NCBI GenBank assembly: GCA_013368445.1
Contig: JAACJO010000008.1
Span: 124,001-188,000 of the forward strand
Direction of reading: 5' to 3'
Length of the DNA: 64,000 nt
Source of the DNA: Leucocoprinus leucothites
Lineage: Eukaryota; Basidiomycota; Agaricomycetes; Agaricales; Agaricaceae
Shown here: piece after piece, positions 11,387 through 19,537 of the stretch
Layout: every line of letters begins with the position of its first letter
How positions within the stretch are numbered: the first letter of the stretch is position 1
Notes under the pieces: generated by a model
What the model was told of the DNA's origin: nothing
The model's database searches: none
The model's input: the letters and a program-made list of their open reading frames with translations, nothing else
Program-made: the position numbers and the translations under genes

Positions 11387-11468
11387 ATTACTGTAGATAG
11401 ACAATGTAGGAATGCCTCAGAACAAACACCAACTTTCGATGGTGGTGGTAAGAGGACAAGGAGGGATG

Positions 11469-11668
11469 TAATGACATATTCTTCTTGTTAAAATGTTCCA
11501 TAAGGGGTTTGGTAGATGCCTTACAATCAGGAGGGGAAATAGGGGGTGGTATTTCAGAAGTGCCCTTAGGGTTAGGTTTTGATGGCTGAGCCTGGCCATT
11601 GGAAGAAGGGCACCCAACTGAGCACTTGAAGTTTCCATTCTCATTCCTTGGGGTCATGTGATAGGAGA
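11469..11668 (-). pseudogene. Fragment of LINE ORF1 (minus strand)
   Basis: The minus strand matches the LINE ORF1 at about 19070-19250 (PRNGNGNF-, GQAQPSKPNPKG- and LTEHFNKKN-like segments). H5 inserted into it. It ends at 11668 against a short LTR. This is a remnant of a third LINE copy, too short to assess its reading frame. Confidence 0.75.
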
Positions 11669-11885
11669 TGTTAGAATCCAGGCAGTGGTTGACTAAATAT
11701 CAGTCCTAGCAGTTCAGGAATGGGACCAGAGTGTCTGTGGACACTGGTAAATGACTGAGAGTCAACACTGTGTCCACAGGCAAGATCAACATACATCACA
11801 TGACCACTAACTAATGAAGTCTGTCTACATCATCAACTCTATATCTAATCACATCATCTAAGGACTGTCTGGAGCATCTCTAACA
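11669..11885 (-). repeat. Short copia-like solo LTR (217 bp)
   Basis: The sequence starts TGTTAG and ends CTAACA. Its right part resembles the end of the copia LTR at 12299-12600 (actgtc.ggagca.ctctaaca, gactgagagtcaa, tccacagg), so it is probably a related, shorter family on the minus strand. The flanks are two different LINE fragments in opposite orientation and there is no matching TSD, so it marks a recombination point and not a clean insertion. Confidence 0.6.
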
Positions 11886-12298
11886 CATTTATATTGTGGT
11901 GGACAACAAGTGTCCCATGCAAAACAGGCAAGTGGCCAGGCATCTTCCACAGATGCTGAACTCTACTCCATTCACATTGGCATTGCCAAAGCCATCTCCC
12001 TCCAGTACAATAAAATCATCCTCATCACCAATTGTCTTCCAGCAGCTAAACTGGCAGTTGAGCCTTCTATCCATTCATGTCAATCACACTCTATCCACAT
12101 CTGCTGACTCCTATCCAACTGGCTCACAGCAAAACCATCCTGATCCATTGAATTCTGGGATGTCCCATCTAAGTGGCATTGGAAACCTCACCTCAAAGTC
12201 CATAATGACGTCACTACCACATGCATCCACGCCCCTCCCCATATGGGTGCCACTCTCAACTTCTTGCAACACAAAGCCACCAACAATTGCCAGAAATC
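11886..12298 (+). pseudogene. Fragment of LINE ORF2, RNase H domain
   Basis: It matches 25760-26160 of the full LINE: the region with the SSTDAELYSI motif (RNase H acidic residues) and the following acidic TDCLPAAK-type block, here read as TNCLPAAK. It is cut on the right by insertion of copia-1, with aaatc at 12294-12298 as the left target copy. The D-to-N change at the TDC position would remove a predicted RNase H metal ligand. Confidence 0.75.
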
Positions 12299-12600
12299 TG
12301 TTAGAAGGTGATGCACAGGGGATGTGTAGGAGGTCCTAGAAACTAGAGAAATTGCCCAGACAGCTCACAACTCACACAGGAATCTGTGGACAACTGTAAA
12401 TGACTGTATTAACAAGATAGAGACTTGTACTCACCTGTGGACAACTGTAAATGACTGAGAGTCAAGAAAGCATCCACAGGAGAGTTGAACATCCAGTCAG
12501 GTGATCTACAACTGACTAAGCAACCTCTGCATCAACTCTAACTCCACACATCAACAAATCAATCACAAATACTTGTAGACTGTCCAGAGCACATCTGACA
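12299..12600 (-). repeat. Copia-1 3' LTR (302 bp)
   Basis: On the minus strand it reads TGTCAG...TAACA and has exactly the same length as the LTR at 13615-13916. A polypurine tract (aagggggtg on the minus strand, 12601-12609) lies just inside. It is the 3' LTR of the minus-strand copia pol that follows. Confidence 0.85.
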
Positions 12601-12662
12601 CACCCCCTTGATCTGACAAGTCCACAAGTTGTTGGAAACACCAAAATCGACACCTATACTCT

Positions 12663-13614
12663 CTAGCGAGTCAATCCTAGCATGAGAACTGCAAACTCCA
12701 CCATCTTGGGCTGAACAGCCTTGGTAAACAAGTCTGCCACATTCTGGCTGGTGGAGATGTACTCTGGAGCAATGAAAGCAGACTGTACAGCATCCTGGAG
12801 CCAGTAGAACTGCAGATCCAGGTGCTTCATGTGACCATGATGCTCAGGATTCTTGGAAACATCAACCCCAGACTTGTTGTCAATCAGGAGGGTGGAAGCA
12901 TAGGAAGGGGAATAGCCATACTCTGTCAGGATGTTCCTCATCCACATGATCTCCTTGCCAGCCTCAACTGCAGCCACATACTCAGCCTCTGTAGAAGAGA
13001 GAGTAACAAAGGGCTGACGCTTGGAGGACCATCCCACAGCTCCACCACACACCAGAGTCACATATCCACCTGTAGAGCGACCAGTTTGCTTACAACCACC
13101 ATGGGAAGCATCTGTGTAGGTCAGAAAGAGCTCCTCAGCTTCACAGCCCTTGTAAATGAGCTTGTAATCGCTTGTGCCCTTCAAATAGCACAGGAGATGC
13201 TTCACAGCAGCCCAGTGCTCAGGATGAGGGTTGTGGTTGAATCTCCCAAGGTAGGAGACTGCATAAGTGATATCTGGGTGAGTCATGGGGGCTAGATACT
13301 GCAGGGAGCCTACAGCAGAGAGGTAGGGAATGGATCACATTTCCTCTTGCTGGGAAGGAGTGGGAACAAGTGTGGAGAGTTCTGTGTCAGGAGAGAGCAG
13401 AGTTTTCACAGAATTGCAGTTAGACATGTTGAATCTGTTCAGGAGCTCCTGGACATAGTGGGATTGGGAAAGCGAAATAGTGTGGGCTTCAAGGTCCTGC
13501 TTGACCTGGACAGAGAGGAGGAAGGTAGTGGCTCCCAAATTGCGCAATTTGAAGTGTTTCTGCAGCTCCAGCACTGTGGCATCCATGGCAGCATCATTTT
13601 TCGAAACAAGGGTG
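12663..13614 (-). pseudogene. Copia-1 pol: C-terminal RT and RNase H
   Basis: This is the end of a Ty1/copia polyprotein. It includes RT thumb sequence (SLSQSHYVQELLNRF), then THPDITYAVSYLGRF, TDASHGGCKQTGRSTGGYV, SSTEAEYVAA and the DNKSGVDVSKNPEHHG region, all standard for copia RNase H. A stop near 13335 interrupts the frame between the two parts. The 5' half of the element is missing because copia-2 inserted in the RT at 13615. The gene ends about 60 bp before its LTR. Confidence 0.88.
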
Positions 13615-13916
13615 TGTCAGATGTGCTCTGGACAGTCTACAAGTATTTGTGATTGATTTGTTGATGTGTGAAGTTAGAGTTGATGCAGAGGTTGCTTAGT
13701 CAGTTGTAGATCACCTGACTGGATGTTCAACTCTCCTGTGGACGCTTTCTTGACTCTCAGTCATTTACAGTTGTCCACAGGTGAGTACAAGTCTCTATCT
13801 TGTTAATATAGTCATTTACAGTTGTCCACAGATTCCTGTGTGAGTTGTGAGCTCCCTGGGCTATTTCTCTGGTTTCTAGAACCTCCCACACGTCCCCTGT
13901 GCGTCACCTTCTAACA
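13615..13916 (+). repeat. Copia-2 5' LTR (302 bp)
   Basis: It starts TGTCAG and ends CTAACA. It contains a near-perfect direct repeat (tcatttacagttgtccaca at 13761-13779 and 13812-13830) that could be a duplicated promoter element. The left target copy is probably gggtg at 13610-13614. The matching 3' LTR is not in the window because copia-2 is truncated at 27816. Confidence 0.85.
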
Positions 13917-13928
13917 GGTTATGGGCCC
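13917..13928 (+). other. Copia-2 primer-binding site, initiator tRNA-Met anticodon arm
   Basis: GGTTATGGGCCC directly follows the LTR. It is complementary to the conserved anticodon stem-loop of eukaryotic initiator tRNA-Met (GGGCCCAUAACC). Drosophila copia is the known case of priming from this internal part of the tRNA. Between here and gag (13929-14320) lies an untranslated leader with no other feature I can name. Confidence 0.75.
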
Positions 13929-14320
13929 CGGCCTCTAGAAGCCTCAGACAACGACTTTTGCCCCATTTCTTCCTCAACTGTCTTCCTCTTCTCCTATCCG
14001 CCGTTTTCGCGTTTTCTCCTTTGTTTTCGCGTCGCTCCGGTCGCCTCCGCACACACCCGTCGATCGCGCGTGTCTCCACGACTTCACCAAGTTTCGCCGC
14101 GTTCTGGCCATTTCTCATTCCACTATCCCACTTCCATTCCTAATCACTCTATCCTAATCCTAATATTCCTCAGCTCCTCCCGTGCCAACTGTTGCTCCGT
14201 TCCGCTCCAAACTTTGCCAGTCCGTTGATCCCACAGTTTGCAACGTATACCCCTCGTTACACGACCACCAACCCTTTCCTCATCGCCCTACACCGCATTT
14301 CAGCTTCCTAGTCCGTCCAG

Positions 14321-15242
14321 ATGTCTTCCTCTGGCCCCAACTTTGACAAGCTCAATGCCACCAACTACTCTACCTGGGCAGGCGAGATGCAGGCATGGCT
14401 CCAGGCCTCTGTCCTGTGGAGACTGGTCAAGGGTGAACTCCTAAAGCCTGAGATCCCTTCCCCCACTACCCAAGCCAACTTTGACTCTAGGGAGGCCTGG
14501 AATGCGAAGGCTGACAAGGCTGCTGGCTGGCTATATCTCATGGTGGAACTGGACCAGAGGGTTCACTTTACTGATAGGGATGATCCTGTCAAGATGTGGA
14601 CAGATTTGCGAGCTGTGTACCTCCAGAGGCATCCTGGCACTCGTTTTAATGCCTATGACGACCTCTTCAACATCAGGAAGGCTGAGGACGAGTCCTTGCA
14701 GTCCCTCATCAACAGGGTTGAGGAGAGCATGAAGCAAATCCAAAATCTTCGCCCTGATGACTTTGACCTCAAAGGCCTGGATGAGGAGCTCGCTTCTATG
14801 GCTCTAATCCGAGCCCTACCCACTGAGGAGTACTCCTCTTTCATTTCCTCTCTCCTCCTCAAGGACAAACTTGACAAGGCTGCTGTGCATCATGCCTTTG
14901 TCACTGAGGACACCCAACATCACAGGAGGGCCATAGACCTTCCCTCTTCCTCCTCTGCACTTTCTGCCACCTCCAGAGGCCTCAAAACAGCGAAATCGAC
15001 TGATCCATGTGGCTGGTGTCACAAAACCGGCCATACAGAGGCCAAATGCTGGAGAAAGGACAAGGATCATCTCAAGGCCCAAGAGGACACTCAGAACACT
15101 CCCCCCTGGTCCAAACGACATGGAAACCATGCCAACAAGGCCCAGGAGGACTCTGATGGCTCCCCTGCCCTTCCAGCATCCAGAGAAGCGAGCAGAGTTA
15201 CAGAATTTGCTGGAAATGCAAGTACAAGCTCCCCCTCCACTC
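14321..15242 (+). pseudogene. Copia-2 gag, interrupted by a LINE
   Basis: This is a Ty1/copia Gag. It starts MSSSGPNFDKLNATNYSTWAGEM, which contains the typical N-terminal copia Gag motif with Trp, continues through a UBN2-like region (about residues 70-190), and has a CxxCx4Hx4C zinc knuckle at about 231-244 (CGWCHKTGHTEAKC). The frame is open up to the LINE insertion point and by chance stays open into LINE ORF1, giving a 780-codon fused frame. Gag forms the virus-like particle and binds element RNA. The second half of the polyprotein resumes at 26878. Confidence 0.87.
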
Positions 15243-16798
15243 AGCTCCTCCTTTCCCTCTTACCACCATCATCGATTTCTTTGATAGTGTCTACTATTAC
15301 ATTGACTACGAATACTACTGTTATGACTGCACCATTGCATTGGGCAGACCTTAAGGGTACCCCTCCGCTGTCCTCGGACCTTATGAACATCGCCGACACT
15401 GAAACACTTGTCTCAACTTACAAGCGTGACTGCTCTGCATCGCCTGCGCTGTCTATCAAATCGACTAGGTACTCTGTTTGTGATGATGCCAAGTCTGCCG
15501 CTCCATCCAGAGCTGGCTCTGATGAAAAGGAAAGTGGTGTGAGTGACTCGGATTCGTCTGATGGCTTGACCTCCTCCTCCCCTATCATTGCCCCTATTGC
15601 ACTTTCACGTGCAGTATCACACTCATCTCTTAGAACTCCCCCTCCACCATCATTGTGTGCTAAGCGAGCTCGTGCTCATGAAGTTTGTCAACTGGATACT
15701 ACACCCAAAGCCATCTCAAGAATGGCATCAATGAGCACATATGATGGCTTCAAATCACCTATTCCCTTCCATCTATTTGGTGAGGGATTCTTAGGTGAGT
15801 TAAATCTCCCAGACCCTCTTAAACTGAATTTTCGCAGGGATGTGTGGAGTGACCAGGAGGATGGGATTCTCAGAAATGGGGAACCTGCCACTTGGTTCTT
15901 TGGACCCCCACCCACCTCAAGGCTGCCTCATGTGATCCATGGATCCGCTGAGTCAGCAAACACTGTGCCAACTGGCACTCTAGCCACCTTCTTTGCTGGG
16001 TCATCTGATACCAATGACATCACACCTGACGTCACACATGATGTCACTGGTGACATCACTGCACAGCCGCAGAAGTCTAGGCCTGCACAGCCACATCTCC
16101 TGGATCTTAAGGATCCTTCAAACACAGCCACCAAAGAAACTGTTATTGTCGGTGAAGCTGCCTTCAAAGCGATCGAGGCACTTAAATATGTTACGAACTT
16201 CTTCAAACATTGTGCCGCTCTTGGATTGTGGCCCAATGAGAAAGACCCAAGGTTTCCCCAAATGGGGGAACCAATTTATTGCTTACTCACCACTATATTT
16301 GAGGCAGGCTGGGACCGCTTACCCATCAATGGCAAAAGTGGACTCACAATCATCGAAGCGCTGAGGCAATATTACGGCCCTCCTTCCGATATCCCCATGA
16401 CAGACTCTTCCCCCCCTCCTAAGAGTAAAGGGAAGGGAAAAAAGGTACGCAAACCTTCTTTTTTTTTATTTTCATTTTTATATTTATTCAACATGACCCC
16501 AGAGGGGTTGCAAATTTATAACGCGGTGCACGATAGCAGTCTGCGCCCAACTACTACAACATGCAGAAAGAACCACTACCAACTACACATCTACATAGCT
16601 AGGTACAAATACGAGTCCGAAGTCCACCTAGTACAAATGACATCTTCACACAGTGGTACATAGTTTGAAATGAAAGCATACTACAATACAAGTCAGGCTG
16701 TTCTGTTTTACCAGTGGATGGAAGTGCACGGCATGGATCTCCAGGGCCCACCACGCATGGCGCAGGGGCGGACAATGCGACCTGTAGGGAAGAGAACC

Positions 16799-18696
16799 CT
16801 ACAGATGCGACCGAGCAGCATCAGGATGATGGTTTTCAAGCCAAAGCCAGTCAAACTGGTGTCACCAGAATGGGCATTTGTGATTGTTAGCTGCATATGA
16901 CTTGGCACAGTTGACACACTTGATGTGAGGATAGGGATCCTTGGCAGCAGTGGGCAGAATGGGGGGATTTGCCTTCAGACTCCCCTTACAACAGCTCAAG
17001 TGGGAGCGGTGGTTCTCAGTATGATGAGGACTGCCACAGGCGGCATATTGCAATGCATGGGCACAGCACGATGAGGTAGAATGCCCCCAGCGCCAGTAAC
17101 GCTGACACTGTGGACTGCCTGGGTGAGTGTGTGCAGCCCGGATGATGGACTGAATACCCTCAAAGTGGAGGTACTTGCCCAGGAGCTTCTTGGCACTCGC
17201 TCCTGATTGAGAGTCCCAGAGGTTGAACCAAACAGTGGCAGTGTCGGCTCTGGTGGAGTTGTGCATGATATGCATGGAGGAAACATCTGCGAAAATGTCC
17301 TTGAAGGCGGACAATCACATGTGGTCGGTCACATGATTTGGCGTGATGCAGATGCCATTCACGAAGTAAGGGACATTGAGGACCTTCAGGTAGGACCTCG
17401 ACCTGGGGCGGTGCATCTTGATTGCAAAGGGGGCGGTGAAGACGGAGGGGATGGAGGACTCAATGACATCACAGTCGGCGTCAGAGGGAATGGAGGAGGT
17501 GTGCAGCGCAATTGTGCTGTATGCCTTGGTGATGTTCTCCACATGCAAGGTAGACTTGGCACAGGAGAGGGAATCGTTGAGAAGGTGCATGGCCTTGTGA
17601 TGGAGATAGGTGACTTTATTGGTACTGCCGACGAAGTCAAGGAAGAGTTAGTGGTGGGTAGGGCCCGTGGTTGTCATGCGCAGCTTCCTAGTGGCGGGAG
17701 CAGCAGTCTGGGTGGCCTGATGCATAGCGGTGATGTGATCAGGGTCGAGATCGGGGTGGGACTGCGCCAGCTTGATCAGTGACGCAACCCTGGTGGGGCG
17801 GGCTGCCTCGGCAAAGGACTTCTTGGCCGAGGTGGGAGGAGGGGGTGCTTTGGTGGGCACTCGCTGGGCTTGGCCATCAGACCTAACCCTAGCTTGGGGG
17901 GGCCACTAGCGCGCACTTTGGAGGGCGCTTGCTTGGGGGGGGCCACTAGCGCGCACTTTGGAGGGCGCTTGCTTGGGCGGTAGAGTGGGACGGGCCGACG
18001 ATCCAGGGGCGGTTGTTTGGGTGCTTCGGGGTCACCCATACTAATGTCACATGGACCTGCTTTGTCAGCAGATCTGCGGGACGACTCATGGTCGCCATGT
18101 GGTTGATTAGGGCCAGTCGAAAAGCCCCCAGAACGAAGGAAGGAGTCAACCGTAGGCCACCCCTGCTTCTGGAGTATTGGAGGGAGCTGGGTATCACCCC
18201 AGCCTCTTCTCCTGAATTCCCACATGCTCCCACAGATGTGGAGGGCATACACACAATGGGCCGTATCGGTCATGGCAGCGGCAGGATCAAGATTCAAGAA
18301 CCATTTCCCAAATCAACAAAGACCTTCATAGGCAGCGAGGGCCTCCTCTTCTAAGTCGGGTCCGACAGAAGAGGGAGCAGAGGGGCCAGCCCAGGGTGCA
18401 ATAGAGCCACTGGGGGCAGCAGTGGAAGGACCTGTGGGGCTCAAAGCCACTGGAGGTTGAGTAGTAGGCGCAAGGGATGGAACGTCACCAGGCACTGGGC
18501 GAGGAGGCGACTCAAAGTCAGCCTCAGGGGGAATAGACCGAGGTCCAGAGAAGCCACGGACATTGCGTGGGTCATCGTATGGGTCGAGATGTTTGTCCTC
18601 GGACATCTCGGCAATGTTGAGCTCGTCATTGGAGGCGTTGGCAGACTCAGTTGTTTGGCGTGTAGCCTGTTTGGCTTTGGACTTTCGTTTACCCAT
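16799..18696 (-). pseudogene. Half-LINE ORF1 of H6, broken
   Basis: The start MGKRKSKAKQATRQ differs from H2 at the N-terminus, but the next block is the same (NIAEMSEDKHLDPYDDPRNVRGFSGPRS). Damage includes a TGA near 18312, a frameshift at the 40-bp tandem duplication (17901-17980), a stop near 17650 and a TGA near 17315. Zinc-knuckle residues remain readable; in the first the CQRYW sequence has lost the second Cys. It is a decayed ORF1-only element. Confidence 0.82.
17901..17980 (-). repeat. 40-bp tandem duplication within H6 ORF1
   Basis: Two adjacent 40-base units begin ggccactagcgcgcactttg at 17901 and 17941 and differ at one position. As 40 is not a multiple of three, the duplication shifts the frame of ORF1. 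Confidence 0.9.
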
Positions 18697-19537
18697 GTAG
18701 AATAGGTAGAATACAATGTGTAACTAGATGTCTAATCAAACACCAACTTTTGATGGTGGTGGTAAGAGGTCAAGGAGGGATGTACGCAAACCTTCTCCAT
18801 CTCTTATCCCAACCCCCCTATTCCCGCCTGGCATTGTCATTGGGCAAACTAATCCCTCAGCTTATATCGATGATGATCACATGAATATTGACCAAGCCCC
18901 TCCTGTTGAGGGCACCATTCATCTCCTCCAGAATGATGTTTTGTCTTCTGGTAAGGCACGTGATGTTTTGTCCATGTCAGGCTCCCGAAAGGCAAGGAAT
19001 GATGTTGCGTCTTCTAAACCTGCCAGTCCTATTCGTGTCTCCTGGGCCCCTCCTCCACCTCCCAATCACGTGACTCCAAGGAATGGGAATGGAAATTTCG
19101 AGCACTCAGTTGGGCACCCTTCTTCTGATGGCCAGGCTCAGCCATCAAAACCTAACCCCAAGGGTGCCTCTGATATGCCACCCCCCATTCCCCCTCCTGA
19201 CCATAAGGCATCCACCAAACCCCTTACGGAACATTTCAATAAGAAGAATGTATCATTCACTGATGCTGCCTGATGGGGTGCCCAGCCAATGGCTTCCTCT
19301 TCTAATTCCCCCAATATTGATGGGGTCAAGATGTAAGAAATGATACTCGCCTTCCCCAAGCTATCATATGACAAAGTCCTTGCCATGTACAAGGCAGGTT
19401 TTGGGAGCGCCCAACCTCAAGCACCTGAACCTTTAACCACTGGCGCCCTACGTGCTAAACCCAAAATGACAACGCATGGGCCAACTTGTCGCCAAGTTCT
19501 TATCCCTTTCGAGGGAAACATCATCGCTGACCAAATC

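Larger units (their letters stand above)
9144..11468 (-). mobile_element. Half-LINE H5: complete ORF1-only retroelement
   Basis: This is a full-length minus-strand element with its 5' terminus at 11468, one intact ORF, a 3' UTR, the hairpin GACCCCGGAGGGGTC at 9177-9191 and poly(A) (poly-T to 9163). The TSD taatgacatattctt lies at 9129-9143 and 11469-11483. It is the second complete subfamily I copy in the window and has the same architecture as H1, so the lack of ORF2 is not a one-off deletion. Confidence 0.88.
16460..18782 (-). mobile_element. Half-LINE H6 (subfamily II), nested in LINE ORF1
   Basis: This minus-strand element is flanked by the TSD tacgcaaaccttct at 16446-16459 and 18783-18796. 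The 5' terminus is at 18782 (catccctccttgacctctt on the element strand). Its tail has the shared core and a CCCCTCTGGGG hairpin next to an A/T-mixed tail. It contains one ORF only. Confidence 0.87.

Noticed and set aside
13917..14320. A tRNA gene suspected at the GGTTATGGGCCC motif
   Set aside because: Only the anticodon-arm complement is present; there is no cloverleaf, so it is a primer-binding site.
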